From: Prionace glauca
Taxonomy: Eukaryota; Chordata; Chondrichthyes; Carcharhiniformes; Carcharhinidae
Assembly (NCBI GenBank): GCA_037974335.1
Contig: CM075760.1
Coordinates: 47,450,138-47,514,137, forward strand
Reading direction: 5' to 3'
Length of the DNA: 64,000 nucleotides
Numbering within the stretch: the stretch's first letter is position 1; each line of letters opens with the position of its first letter. The notes under the pieces were generated by a model. The model was not told the origin of the DNA and searched no databases. It saw only the letters and a list, made by a program, of their open reading frames with translations. Position numbers and translations under genes: made by a program. This document shows, piece after piece, positions 9,803 to 21,283 of the stretch.

Positions 9803-10150
9803 TGTTGCAGGGTGATTTGATAGAGGTGCAGAAGTTTATGTCTAGACAAGGTGAACAAAGAAAACCTATTTCTATTAGCCGATGGCACAAGGAGGAGGGG
9901 GCACAGATTGAAGGTTTTGGTCAAAAAAATGTAAGGGGGCTGTGAGGAAGAATATTTTGACACTGCGAGTGGCAGTGATCTGGAACACTCTGCCCATGAG
10001 GGGAATGGAAGGAGAGAAAACAAACATTTTGGGAATGAAGTTGTGGGAAATAAACTTTTAGGGTTATGGGGATAAATTGGGACAATGGGACTGACTCGTT
10101 TGCTGTCCAGAGCTGGCATGGATTCAGCAGGTGAATGGCCTCATTTCTTA
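9803..10150 (+). mobile_element. CR1-type LINE fragment, family 4, degenerate
   Basis: GGTGATTTGATAGAGGTGCA, then a K-F-R-like block, then TGATCTGGAACACTCTGCC and a tail region. This is the C-terminal CR1 pattern (DLIEVQKF... VIWNTLP) with several lesions. Confidence 0.65.
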
Positions 10151-10279
10151 CACTAATGACTCTCTGATCTAAGGAGAGACATTTCAAGATCTCCAATCCC
10201 TCATCCCTGGTGCCATTCTTATAAATCCACTCTCCAGCTCTCAAAGAACTTTCCTTCAATGTGAGGCCCATATATAGGG

Positions 10280-10690
10280 ATCTATTCGAGATGGATAGAA
10301 TTGAAATGCAGCGATGTTATGTTCAGCTTGTTCAGAACCAGGATTAGACTACACTGGGAGCACTGTCAACATTCATAATCTCAATTTAGAAAAAGGAAAT
10401 AGAGACACAGAAGAGGTGAATATTCCAACAGGGATTTCAGTGAGGAACCTCATTACCCAGCGGGCGGTGAGAATGTGGAACTCACTACCACAGTGGTTGA
10501 GGTGAACAGCATGAATACACTGAAGGGGAAGCGAGATACATACATGAGGGAGAAAGAAATAGAAGGATATGCTGATGGGGGAGATGAAGAGGGGTGGGGG
10601 AGGCTCATGTGGAGCATAAATACTGACACAGACCAGTTGAGTCAACTGGCCTGGCCATGTGCTACAGACTCTTTTTTGTACATCGACCTG
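10280..10690 (+). mobile_element. CR1-type LINE fragment, family 5, downstream of ZNF B
   Basis: Encodes RNLITQRAVRMWNSLPQWL and ends with text matching the minus-strand copy at 41,594-41,937. It lies about 240 bp beyond the end of ZNF B and antisense to it, the same place and orientation as the copy behind ZNF G. Confidence 0.75.
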
Positions 10691-10930
10691 TAGTTGTAGA
10701 AAAACACTATTTATTATCCAGGATAAAACATATTCCATTAGTTTTTGTGGATCATTTTGTGGAAGTGTGCATTGCCGGGCTCAAAGTGCATCAGCCCATT
10801 AGATGCAAAGTCATGAGACCGGCCAGCCCAGCAGAGAGAAAACCTCCCACTCACCCACTGTCAGAATGAACATGGTTCAGTCCCGGATGTGATAAACAGC
10901 AGCAGTGACAGCAGAATCCAATTCCTGTAA

Positions 10931-11437
10931 TCACTTATGGATTTGCTGGTGTCTCAGCAGGTTGGATAACTGAGTGAATCCTTTACCACAGTTGGAGCAG
11001 GTGAATGGCCTCTCCCCAGTGTGAACTCGCTGGTGTAAGCGCAGAGTGTATGAATCACGGAATCGCTTCTCACACTGAGAGCAGGTGACAGTTCTCTCCC
11101 TGCTGTCAGCTCGCTGGTGTCTCAGCAAATTAGATAAATGACTGAATCCCTTTCCACACTCTTTGCAGGTGAACGGTCTCTCCCCAATGTGAATTCACTG
11201 GTGTGACTGTAGGTTGGATGAATTACGGAATCCCTTCCCACAGTCTGAGCAGGTGAACGGTCTCTCCCCAGTGTGAACTCGCTGATGTCTCAGCAAGTTA
11301 GACAACTGCGCAAAACCCTTCCCACAGTCCGAGCAGGTGAACGGCCTCTCTCCGACATGACTGCGTCGATGAATTTCCAGTGCAGAGGGTGTACAAAATC
11401 CCTTCCCACAGTCCCCACACTTCCACGGTTTCTCCAC
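10931..11437 (-). pseudogene. ZNF locus B, six-finger C2H2 array with lost start and one stop
   Basis: The frame reads [13 protein letters not shown] and continues for six C2H2 fingers to RHQQIHK and a normal stop. Two lesions are visible. The start codon, ATG in sister genes, is GTG (11,435-11,437). In finger 3, HQRIH has become HQ*IH by a CGA to TGA change at 11,195-11,197, a typical CpG decay. All other zinc ligands in the fingers are present, except that finger 4 ends HQRAD instead of HxxxH. It is therefore a recent pseudogene. A protein restarting at an internal Met is possible but would hold only two or three fingers. Confidence 0.85.
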
Positions 11438-11794
11438 AGTGCAGGGGTCCTTGTGCCTCTAAGTTCAAGGATCAGCTAAAACCTCATCAACACAAAACAC
11501 ATGTTCGATTTCTCCGCATTGTGAATGGTGCCAGGTTTTAACAGACTCTGTCACCACTTTTAATTCTTTCACAATCAGTTCACTGGAACACTCTCACTCG
11601 GGTGTGTGTGCGGGTCTTGGTGCTTTTCCAGTCTCACTGACATTTCAAATCTTTCAAAGCAAACTGCACAGACAAACATTTCTCCTTTGAGAGTCAAAGG
11701 CCAATGATGTTCAGCTCCTAGTGAAGTGACTGATTCTGGTTGGTCTTGATGTGACGTCTGCTTTGAATTTTCCAAATCCTCCACTTCTAATGTC
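11438..11794 (-). other. ZNF B leader (5' part of terminal exon)
   Basis: The acceptor TTTGCAG is at 11,795-11,801, followed by GACATTAGAAG, equivalent to GATATCAGAAG in sister genes. The leader contains a relic open stretch (HHWPLTLKGEMFVCAVCF) that resembles a decayed finger. No promoter or exon 1 is recognisable upstream of it. Confidence 0.7.
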
Positions 11795-12085
11795 CTGCAA
11801 AGACAGTTTACAAAAGTCATCGCTGGCAGTTGGAATAGAAATTCGGAACAGGCAATTCTAGTTTCTGTGGAACATTCTTTCCTCTCTCATTCTAAGTAAA
11901 GCTGTAAATCTCCATCCCACACATTCCCTCTCTGTTCTCACTCTGCTGAGCCAACGTTCAGCCTCCCAACTCCCAGAGGGTGACAATTCATGCTGATTGA
12001 CAGATCCATGCTTCTTGTCGCGGATGCAGCCTTGAAAATCTCAATGCAAACTGCTAGACTAAAAACTTGTATTTAGGTTCAATCT

Positions 12086-12840
12086 TTGCAGCAGGCGACG
12101 GTGCAGAGGGACCTCGGGGTCCTTGTGCATGAGTCGCAAAAACCCAGCTTGCAGGTGCAGCAGGTGGTCAGGAAGGCAAATGAGATGCTGGCCTTCATAG
12201 CGAGGGGGATTGAATATAAAAGTAGGGAGGTCTTGCTGCGGCTGTATAGGGCATTGGTGAGGCCGCAACTGGAGTACTGTGTGCAGTTTTGGGCGCCGCA
12301 CCTGCGCAAAGATATTTTGGCCTTGGAGGGAGTGCAGAGGAGGTTTACTAGGCTGATACCGGAGTTGAGGGGGTTGAGCTATGAGGAGAGGCTGAATGAA
12401 CTAGGCTTGTACTCGTTAGAGTTCAGAAGAATGAGGGGAGATCTCATTGAGACGTATAAGATGATGAATGGGATGGATGGGATAGAGGTGGAGAGACTCT
12501 TCCCGCTCAAAAAAGACAGTAGGACTAGGGGGCACAGCCTCAAGATAAAGGGGGGGGGGCGTTTTAGAACGGAGTTGAGGAGGAACTTCTTCACTCAAAG
12601 GTGGTGAATCTCTGGAATTCTCTACCCTTTGAAGTGGTGGAGGTTGCCTCGCTAAATATTTTCAAGAAGCGGGTTGATGGGTTTTTGATAAGAGAGGGGA
12701 TTAAGGGTTATGGGGAGAGGGCCGGAAAGTGGAACTGAGCCACGACAGATCAGCCATGATCTTATTGAATGGCGGGGCAGGCTCGAAGGGCCAGATTGCC
12801 TACTCCTGCTCCTATTTCTTATGTTCTTATGTCCTTTTTG
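12086..12840 (+). mobile_element. CR1-type LINE, family 1, 5' truncated
   Basis: Open for 173 codons (QQATVQRDLGVLVHESQKPS ... RTELRRNFFTQRW) with one frame slip near 12,600 in the FFTQRVVNLW block. Ends in the usual TTCTTATG tail. It lies in what would be the intron of locus B. Confidence 0.92.
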
Positions 12841-13084
12841 GCTAACCAAATAAACTAAATCAAATTAACGAGGGGACAAATTAAAATGAGCATCTCCCAA
12901 AAGGAGGGCAACCACCCAAACAAAAGACAAAATGGAAAGGAAACTTAAAACATCAAATCAAATGTGATTAAAGGGGTCAATAATGTACCCCAATCCATGT
13001 GGCGCCCAACAGGCACAGAAGGCGCTAAACGGTACCCTTGGACACCAAATGCTCAGATCCTAGACCAGAATTTGTTGAAAATAC

Positions 13085-13880
13085 CTAGAAAACATAAAAG
13101 GGATTAGACAAAGACAATAATGGATTTACGAAAGGGAAATCATGCCTGAGAAATATACTGGAGATTTTTGAGAATGTCACCAGTAAAATAGATAAGATGA
13201 ACCAGTAGATGCTGTGTATTTGGATTTTCAGAAAGCTTTTGAAAGAAACTCAAGTAAGAGATTAGTGTGCAAAATTAAAGACCAAAGAATGGAGTAAGAT
13301 ATTAACATGGATTGATTAGCAGACAGGAAACAGAGAGTAGGAATAAATGGATCTTTTTCAAAGTGGCAAGTCGTAACCAGTAGGGTCCCACAGGGATCGG
13401 TGCTTGGACCCCGCCTACATACATCAATGATTTGGATGAAGGAACCAAATGTAATATTTCCAGGTTTGCTGAAGACATGAAACTTGGCAGGAATGAGTGG
13501 TGAGGAGGATATCAAAAGACCTCAAGCTGATTTCGAGAAGTTGAGTGAATGGATAAATACAAGGCAGATGCAGGTTAACATGGATAAATGTGATGTTATC
13601 CATTTTGGACAGAGAAATTTGGACAGAGTATAATTTAAAAGATGATAGATTGGGAAGTATTGATGGACAAAGGGTCGTGGGTGCCACTGAAAGCAATCAT
13701 ACAATAACAAGAAGCACTTTGGAAGGGAAATGGTTTGTTGGACTTCAATACAAGAGGACATGAGTACAGGAGCAAGGATGTCTCACTGTAGCTGTACATC
13801 GCCTTGTTAAGATCACACCTGGCGGTTTGGTCTCCTTACCTCAGAAATGATATATTTTTGCCACAGATGAATGCAGCAAA
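13085..13880 (+). mobile_element. CR1-type LINE RT fragment, old
   Basis: Recognisable in pieces: LDFQKAF-like (GGATTTTCAGAAAGCTTTTG), [10 protein letters not shown]-like (GTCCCACAGGGATCGGTGCT), FADD-like with a changed base (GAAGACATGAAACT), and VQVNMDKCDVIHFGQ-like. Many stops and frame slips. Confidence 0.8.
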
Positions 13881-13891
13881 GGTAACTTATC

Positions 13892-14066
13892 ATGGCCAAT
13901 CAATCTAACCTGCACACCTTTGGAGTGTGGGAGGAAATAGGAGCACCCGGATGAAACCCACGCAGACATGGGGAGAACGTGCAGACTCCACATAGATAGT
14001 GACCCAAGACCGGAATCGAATCCAGGTCCCTGGTGCTCTGAGGCAGCAGTGCTGCCATGCTGCCCC
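13892..14066 (-). mobile_element. V-SINE, 3' truncated
   Basis: The minus strand carries the tRNA-like head and the V-SINE core (equivalent to GTTTCCTCCCACACTCCAAA). It sits inside or beside the LINE pieces on each side. Confidence 0.85.
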
Positions 14067-15500
14067 AGTCACTAAAGCAGTCTTCAATCATCACTCTCTG
14101 TCTCCTGCAACTGAGCCAATTTTGAATCCACTTCATCAAATTACCCTGTATCCCATGTGAACATACCTTCTTTACAAGTCTCCCATGTGGATCCTTGTCA
14201 AAGGCTTTGTTGAAATCCATATAAACTATATCGACTGCGCTGCCCTCGTGTTGTGGGGAAATTTTGAGGAGGCCAATTGTGTCTTAGACAATTCAAAACT
14301 CACAAAGACGTAACAAAATTTATTTAACATAAAACAAACAAAAATAAATGTACAGCTGACCGGAGACTTCCAAAAGAGTTAAATACCTCGAAGGAATAGA
14401 GTCACAGAACCACTCCGAAAGATCTGAAGTACAGAATCAAATACAGATTAATTATGTTTCTTTATAATCAATAATGCTGCCTTTCATTAGTTTAAAATCA
14501 ATTTCATTTACCAGTCATACATCAATACAAATCTCTGTCTAGTGCCTCAACCAACCATATGGTACTTAATATCATGGTGTATTCTATTCGTCCTTCAAAT
14601 CCGGACATCTTTCCCTTTTTAGCTCTAACTACATCTCTATTGCCTGGTAACGGCAAATGCTACCACAAGGTTATTACCAAGTTGAAGAGACTTGTGATCC
14701 TGTATCCAGGGGCATATCTACCCTTGTGTCTGGGCAGTGAATAAACCTATTCATAAATGTTGCAGAATATGTACTCTCATAGGAATTCCACCCAATAAGA
14801 CAATTTTTGATTAACCAGTTCCCAGACCTTTGGCTTTACCTTTCACATCAACCATAATGACTTTTGGTACCTTTGCTTGACTGAAGTGTACAGTACATTA
14901 CATTTAAGATATTAGTATATATGTTTTAAAATCATAACTAGTTTTGATTCACTTTCTGCATTCACATTAGTGTAAACTGTATATGTTTGCTTGCCAAATA
15001 ATCATTTAACTCCTGACTGATTTCTTGTCCTGTTAAAGACTGCATTCTGCCTCTAAATCTTATTAGTTGATTAGCAATCCCCTTCCATACCTCGTAGACA
15101 CACCTGGTCACCGCCTCAAAAACTTCAATCAAATTTGTTAGGTGTGACCTCCCTCTGATGAAGCCAAGTTGACTATTCCTGATCAAGCTTTCCCTCTGCA
15201 AGTGGAGACAGGTGTTCAGTTTCAGAGGTTTCTTCAATAGTTTCCCTACCACTAACGTGAGGTTCACTGGTCCATAGTTTCCTGGTTTACCTCCACAATT
15301 CTCCTTAAATAATGGAATCACATTAGCTGTTTTCCAGCCGTCTGGCATCTATTCCATTGCTAGAGAGGAATTGAAAATTTGGATCAGAGCCCCTGCAATC
15401 TTCTTCCTTGACTCCCACTGCAGCCTTAGGTACAATTCATCTGAACCTGGAGATTTATTCACTTTAAAGGCCTTCTCCTTCCCTGTGTCAATTTGCTTGA
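14067..15500 (-). mobile_element. CR1-type LINE RT region, interrupted by another element
   Basis: The upstream part (15,090-15,500) reads PDGWKTANVIPLFKE ... YGPVNLTLVVGK ... SQLGFIRGRSHLTNLIEVFE. The downstream part (14,067-14,253) reads MDFNKAFDKDPHGRL ... WIQNWLSCRRQRV. The two join in sequence order once the 14,255-15,088 insert is set aside. Confidence 0.8.
14255..15088 (-). mobile_element. LTR-type retroelement fossil (tentative)
   Basis: About 830 bp inserted in the LINE, with a CCTCGT repeat at both edges that looks like a target-site duplication. One end (14,255-14,450) is LTR-like on the minus strand, with a TATTTAA box, an AATAAA signal and a final ACAACA. The other end holds a short trace resembling integrase. 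Broken, old and internally deleted. Family not resolved. Confidence 0.4.
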
Positions 15501-15504
15501 GAAT

Positions 15505-15900
15505 CTCAGTCTTGGTGGAGCAGGGTCAAGGGGCCAAGTGGCCTATTCCTGCTCTAAATTGCTTCTATGAGAAACACTCAGGTAAATTAAACGAAAGAAC
15601 CATGTAACAACCACAGCCCAGCTCCATGGCAATATGGCATACTTTGGGGGTTCCAAACAGAAATAAGAACTAAATATCTCTTAACTTCCTACATCCTTTC
15701 ATTCTGTGATCCTTGTAAAATCTGAAAGCAGGTATTTACAACAAGGCTTAAAGAACATCAGCCCTCTGGAAGCAAAGTCATGAGATTGGCCAGTCCAACA
15801 TCAAGTAATCCTCCCCATTGACCAACTCTGAGAATGAACAATATGCAGTCCTGGAGATAATTGAGAGCAGAAACAATAACATCAGATTCCAGCACTTATA
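15505..15900. other. Old LINE tail and ZNF C 3' flank
   Basis: 15,510-15,575 is a short plus-strand CR1 tail remnant (CCAAGTGGCCTATTCCTGCT). The rest aligns by eye with the 3' flanks of ZNF D and E (GGTTCCAAACAGAAAT block, then CAGTCCTGGA), so it is probably the 3' untranslated and flanking part of the duplicated ZNF unit. Confidence 0.5.
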
Positions 15901-15901
15901 A

Positions 15902-16744
15902 TCACTTGTGAATGCGCTTGTGTCTCAACAGGATGGATAAAAGAGTGAATCCCTTCCCACACTGAGAGCAGGTGAATGGTCTCTCCCCAGTGTGAACTCG
16001 CTGGTGTCTCTCCAGGTTGGATGAATCATTAAATCCCTTCCCACACTGAGAGCAGGTAAAGGGCCACTCCCTGGTGTGAACTCGCTGGTGTCTCAACAGG
16101 TGGGATGACAAAGTGAACCCCTTCCCACAGTCAGAGCAGGTAAATGGTTTCTCCCCAGTGTGAACTCGCTGGTGGGTCTGCATGCCGGAAGAATCACTGA
16201 ATCCTTTCCCACAATGAGAGCAGGTAAATGGCCTCTCTCCGCTGTGAACTCGCTTATGTCTTAACAGGTTGCATAAAAGAGTGAATCCCTTCCCATACTG
16301 AGAACAGATGAATGGCCTCTCCCCAGTGTGAATTCGCTGGTGTGTCTGCAGGTTGGACAAATCACTGAATCGTTTTCCACACTGGGAACAGGTGAATGGT
16401 CTCTCCCCAGTGTGAACCCGTTGGTGTGTCTGAAGGTTGAATGAATTACTGAATCCTTTCCCACACTGAGAGCAGATGAATGGCCTCTCCCCAGTGTGAA
16501 CTTGCTGGTGTCTCAACAGGTGGGATGACAGAGTGAATCCCTTCCCACACTGAGAGCAGGTAAACAGCTTCTCCCCAGTGTGAACTTGCTGGTGTCTCTG
16601 CAGAGTGGTTGACTGAGTGAATCCCTTCCCACACTGAGAGCAGATGAATGGCCTCTCTCCAGTGTGAATGCGCCAATGGTTTTCCAGCTCTGATGGAGCT
16701 TTGAATGTCTTTTCACAGTCCCCACATTTCCACGGTTTCTTCAT
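15902..16744 (-). CDS. ZNF C, ten-finger C2H2 protein
   Basis: An open 280-codon frame of ten 28-residue units from ATG ([10 protein letters not shown]) to RHKRIHK and a stop. Such arrays bind DNA in the nucleus through residues -1, 2, 3 and 6 of each finger helix. No KRAB, SCAN or BTB domain is encoded in this exon. Finger 6 has Tyr for the second zinc-binding Cys (CSQYGKGF), so it should fold poorly; the other nine keep C-x2-C-x12-H-x3-H. The linker before finger 9 is TREWPF rather than TGERPF. The start is chosen because in-frame stops precede it and it matches the M(E/K)KPWKC start in sister genes. The gene points away from its promoter at 17.65-18.42 kb. Its upstream splice donor looks damaged (see findings), so expression is uncertain although the frame is intact. 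Confidence 0.88.
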   Translation of the reverse strand: MKKPWKCGDCEKTFKAPSELENHWRIHTGERPFICSQCGKGFTQSTTLQRHQQVHTGEKLFTCSQCGKGFTLSSHLLRHQQVHTGERPFICSQCGKGFSNSFNLQTHQRVHTGERPFTCSQCGKRFSDLSNLQTHQRIHTGERPFICSQYGKGFTLLCNLLRHKRVHSGERPFTCSHCGKGFSDSSGMQTHQRVHTGEKPFTCSDCGKGFTLSSHLLRHQRVHTREWPFTCSQCGKGFNDSSNLERHQRVHTGERPFTCSQCGKGFTLLSILLRHKRIHK

Positions 16745-17047
16745 GTTTTAGGCCTCACAGTATCACTCCAAGTCAGTTGAACAGTTGAAGCCTCATCCAC
16801 ATAAATAACACATGTACAGTCTGTCCCGCTATGAATGGTGTGATGGTTTTTCAGCCTCTGTAACAGGTTAATATTCCTGCCACAGTTAGTGCACTGGAAT
16901 GCTCTCACTTGGGTGAGACTGGACAAATATTTCTCCTTCTATATTCAAAGACCGATGATATTCAGATCCCAAGGAATCGAGTGACTCTGTCAAATCTAGA
17001 ACATCACATCTGAGATTTCTGTCTGTAAATGCTCCTGTCGCAATATC
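16745..17047 (-). other. ZNF C leader in terminal exon
   Basis: The acceptor ACAG precedes GATATTGCGACAGG at 17,047. The leader carries fossil finger text (NCGRNINLLQRLKNHHTIH) with stops before the CDS start. Confidence 0.7.
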
Positions 17048-17364
17048 CTGTAAATGTAGTTTACAAATGCCATCACTATCAGTATAGGATAGAAATAAAG
17101 AACAAACAATTCTATTTTCCTCCCTCGGTGTCCAAAAGCTGTAAATCTCCATCCCATACACTCTCTCTCAATTCTCACTCTGCTGTATCTAATATTCACC
17201 CTCCCAATTCTCCTGAAGGTGCTGATTCAGGCTGATTTGACAGATCCATGCTCACTGCTTCCTGTTCTGGACACAATTGAAAATCTCCATGCAGGCTGCC
17301 AGACAGATATACTCAAGATGGCGCCAAAGTGAGGCAACTTCTTGCAAGCTGTGCCAAGCATACC

Positions 17365-17545
17365 TTCTAATTTTATCTTTTACATTTGTTCTATGCTTCG
17401 AAAACTGATTCTCTCTGCACCCTAGCTATGACTGTAAATCTACATTCTCTCCTTCCCTACGTATGCATGCTTTGTCTGTATAATGCACAAGAAACAATAC
17501 TTTTCACTGTATGTTAATACATGTGACACAATAAATTAAATGATT
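17365..17545 (+). mobile_element. LINE 3' tail (L2/Rex1-like)
   Basis: CACCCTAGCTATGACTGTAA ... TTTCACTGTATGTTAATACA ... GACACAATAAATTAAAT. The same tail ends the copies at 26,290 and 54,835. Confidence 0.75.
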
Positions 17546-17652
17546 GGATCAAAAATGTGTGAAATGTAGAGACTGATTCATTTCCTTTCCCTTCAGTTGC
17601 TGCAATGTCCCCAATTTTTTCCCACAATGAAAAAAGAAAGTATTTTACTCAT

Positions 17653-18420
17653 AGATGTTGAACACAGGCGGAAGTTTTAATCTGTCTGAAGTTCAATCTT
17701 CGATCAGACAAAGGACAAGAAGAAGCAGCAATATTTTGCTGGACAAACAATGGAGGATGCCCTGCGCAGCCATTGATACCAAGCCCGTTCTCTGATTGGG
17801 TGGAGGACCAGCGCCCATCCGGTCTTCCACACGTTTCCATTGGTCAATTTCCCGCACGTTGACAATGAGGGAGCGGAACCCGAGCTCACGTGAGAGTGGG
17901 CGGGGCATTGACCGCCAGCCTCTCTGAGCTGGTGTCCAATCCGCAGTGTTTTGCTTCTGTAACTAGTGATATTGCTGCCAATGGGACACTGTGTGCTGGG
18001 AACGCCCCTCTGAGTCATTGTCACCGCACAATGAATGAATCAGCCAATAGCAATCACTGCTCCGCGGTGACGTCCTTGGGTTCTAGTGCTCAAGCCCGGG
18101 TTCGCGGACCTGGGAGCCCTACCCCGTAAAAAGTCTGACAACACCAGGTTTTAGTCCAACCCCCGCCCATTGTTCCCCTCCCCCTCCCGGGAGCCCCGCC
18201 CCCACCCACTGTTCCCCCTCCTCGAGCCAAGGTTTCCAGACAAGCGGCTGGCGGCTCCGGCCAGAGCGAGAAGCTGCTCGGTGATCTCCCCCTTCCCGGG
18301 ACTGCGCATGTCCAATGGAGCGAGGAAACTGCGCGTGTGCAGGGGAGAGCCCGTCCCCTGACCTTCACGCTGAGGTGTTGTCCAATGGGAAGACCGGAAC
18401 AACCCCCATCCAACCACATC
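17653..18420 (-). promoter_or_regulatory. ZNF C promoter and exon 1
   Basis: GC-rich block with several CCAAT boxes (17,840, 17,985 and 18,385 on one strand or the other) and a CRE-like GGTGACGTCC at 18,066. The far half (18,165-18,400) matches the D promoter, and the near half (17,700-17,880) matches the F exon 1 region. Exon 1 should end in CAACATCT at 17,653. A short PLE remnant interrupts it at 18,124-18,162. Confidence 0.75.
18124..18162. mobile_element. Penelope-like end fragment in ZNF C promoter
   Basis: About 38 bp beginning GTAAAAAGTCTGACAACACC and ending TAGTCCAACC: the outer arm of the foldback/PLE family and nothing more. Confidence 0.7.
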
Positions 18421-19100
18421 TCCTACAGCTCATCTGGACACACCTACTCCAGATATGGCCCAGTTCAACACCAACCTGTCTCTGAGTATGTGAGCATCAG
18501 GCAAATGGTTTATCTCAAGGCTCACTCTTTCTCTCTCTCTCTCTCTCTTATACCCCCTCCCCCACCCCCATCCCAGCTTCACATTACCAGCACCAGGAGC
18601 TGAGAGAAAATTGGGTCAAATTAACTGGCAGCCCTGCACTGCCAGAGAGAAAGAGAGGGGCCAGTCTAAATGTAGATGATACAACTTGTTCGTTCAAGAC
18701 TCTGTCAGCTACAGGTTTGCACCCTTTGCTGGTTCCTGCAAAGTTCCCTTTTCCTTAAGTTGCGTGAAGAAAAATCTTGCAAAGTTCTTTGTTGCTGCAT
18801 TGACAATTGCACTTCTGATTTACAATGCAATCTGTCTGTTGTTGTCTGTCTGGGTGTTTAAATGTGTCTGCCCTGTGCTTAGTGTTTAATGACTCACCAG
18901 AAATCAGAACTGCAAAAAAAAGCTTAGACTTTTGTTAAGAACAGAAGCACTGGCTGAGGGAGGGGATGGAGAGAATGAGAGTGAAGTTTCTATCAGATAA
19001 ATGCTGCAAATGTGTCTTTAAGCAGCAACTCTGAAGAGAGACAGATGCTGGATTTTAAACACTCTGGGAACTGTGCCCAGGGACACACACACATACAGAG
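18421..19100. other. Unassigned, with CT microsatellite
   Basis: No recognised gene. A (CT)n tract of about 28 bp is at 18,520-18,548, followed by a C-rich stretch. No repeat family identified. Confidence 0.4.
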
Positions 19101-19102
19101 GT

Positions 19103-19480
19103 AATCCAGTTGTCCTGGATTTCTGCTCTGTGACACATATCACTATGTAATCCAACAATTAATCCAGTTCTCCTGGATTTCTGCTCTGTGACACATATCA
19201 CTATGTAATCCAACAATTAATCCAGTTCTCCTGGATTTCTGCTCTGTAACATGTCACTGGGTAATCCAACAATTAATAGAGTTCTCCTGGATTTCTGCTC
19301 TGTAACATGTCACTGTGTAATCCAACAATTAATCCAGTTCTCCTGGATTTCTGCTCTGTAACATGTCACCGAATAATCTAACAATTAATCCAGTTCTCCT
19401 GGATTTCTGCTCTGTAACATGTCACTGGATAATCCAACAATTAATCCAGTTCTCCTGGGTTGCTTCTCTGTAACATAATG
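19103..19480. repeat. 56-58 bp tandem repeat
   Basis: About 6.6 copies starting AATCCAGTT at 19,103, 19,161, 19,219, 19,275 (changed to AATAGAGTT), 19,331, 19,387 and 19,443. The first two units are 58 bp (GTGACACATATCACT) and the others 56 bp (GTAACATGTCAC), so two variant units are arranged in blocks. Confidence 0.93.
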
Positions 19481-19483
19481 TGA

Positions 19484-20005
19484 AGTTGTATGAATGAAGT
19501 AGTGGCATGATGGGAAAATTGGTCAAGTATTTGGTACAAAATTAGGAAAGCTGATCAAGCTATTCCAAAATGCCAGACCCCTATAAGACTTAATAAAACT
19601 GACTCTGCATAATTTAAGATACAAATAAGATCAGAGGAGGTCAAGCTGTGCCTAATCTCTGTAAGACCTGATAAGGCTGACTCCACATGACCTAGAGCTG
19701 TATGAGTGAGACAAGATAAGGACAGAAATGACAAAGTCATCGGCCTTCATCTGTTCTATAAAAAGGACAAGATAAAGGTATGAATGATGAAACAAGGAGT
19801 TTGAGGAGGTCAGCAGGTTGTACCATTATTTATGATGCCTCCATTAATCAAATTCCTGAATAAGCTTTGGTCATGCAAACTGATAATGATTATGTATAAA
19901 TACTGAATTGATTCTTTATGTAAGGGTGGACTTGAGAAGGAATTAGCAAGTCATAACGACGGCTCTCCACACTCAAGTTTTTACCAATACTGCATGCAGT
20001 CTTTC
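19484..20005 (+). other. Unassigned, weakly LTR-like
   Basis: A unique-looking 520 bp that starts TGTGAAGTTG and has TATAAA-type boxes near 19,757 and 19,895. It could be a solo LTR fossil, but no second copy is present to test this. Old if real. Confidence 0.2.
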
Positions 20006-20008
20006 AGA

Positions 20009-21283
20009 AAACATAAGAACATAAGAAATAGGAGCAGGAGTAGGCCACCTAGCCCTTCGAGCCCGCCCCGCCATTCAATAAGATCATAGCTGATCTGAAG
20101 TGGCTCAGTTCCACTTTCCCGCTTTCTCCCCATAACCCTTAATCCCCTTGCCTACCAAAAACCTATCTACCCGCGTCTTAAATATATTTAGCAAGGTAGC
20201 CTCCACCACTTCAAAGGGCAGAGAATTCCAGAGATTCACCACCCTTTGAGTGAAGAAGTTCCTCCTCAACTCTGTTCTAAACTGCCCCCCCCCCTTATCT
20301 TGAGGCTGTGCCCTCTAGTCCTGCTGTCCTTTCTGAGCGGGAAGAACCTATCCACCTCTATCCTATCCATCCCATTCCTCATCTTGTACGTCTCTATAAG
20401 ATCCCCCCTCATCCTGCTAAACTCTAACGAGTACAAGCCCAGTCTATTCAGCCTGTCTTCATAGCTCAACCCCCTCAAATCTGGTATCAGCCTAGTGAAC
20501 CTCCTCTGCACTCCCTCCAAGGCCAAAATATCCTTGCGCAAGTGTGGCGACCAAAACTGCAGACAGTACTCCAGCTGTGGCCTCACCAGTGCCCTGTACC
20601 ATTGCAGCAAGACCTCCCTACTTTTATATTCAATCCCCCTCGCTGTGAAGGCCAGCATCCCATTTGCCTTCCTGACCACCTGCTGTACTTGTAGGCTGGG
20701 TTTTTGCGACTCATGCACAAGGACCCCGAGGTCCCTCTGCACTGTAGCATGCTGCAGCTTTTCGCCCTGTAAGTAGTAGTCCTTCCTACTATTATTCCTA
20801 CCAAACTGGATAACCTCACACTTGCCAACATTGTATTCCATCTGCCAGGTCCTCGCCCACTCGCTCAGCCTATCTAGATCCCTCAGCAGACTTTCTACAC
20901 CCTCTGCATAATTTGCTGTTCCACTTATCTTTGTGTCATCAGCAAATTTCAACACCCTACACTCAGCTCCCTCCTCCAGATCATCTATATAAATGATAAA
21001 TAGCGAAGACCCCAGCACCAATCCCTGGGGCACTCCACTAATCACCAACCACCAATCCGAATAGCACCCATTGACACCCACTCTCTGCCTCCTATTTGAC
21101 AGCCAATCCCCTATCCACGCTAACACCCTACCCCCAACTCCATGCCCCCTAACCTTCTGTAACAACCTTTTGTGCGGCACCTTATCAAACGCCTTCTGAA
21201 AATCGAGAAACACCACATCCACCGGTTCCCCTCTATCCACCGCACTAGATAGTCCTCATAGAATTCCAATAAATTCGTCAGAC
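20009..21283 (-). mobile_element. CR1-type LINE, family 1 variant
   Basis: Minus-strand copy with tail AAGAACATAAG at 20,009. A 324-codon open frame (20,266-21,240) spans the RT from VDVVFLDFQKAFDKVPHKRL through GVPQGLVLGSSLF and the FADD box to GHSLKIRGGG. The frame slips in the poly-G near 20,283, so the last C-terminal block is out of frame. 5' truncated at about 21,283. Confidence 0.92.
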
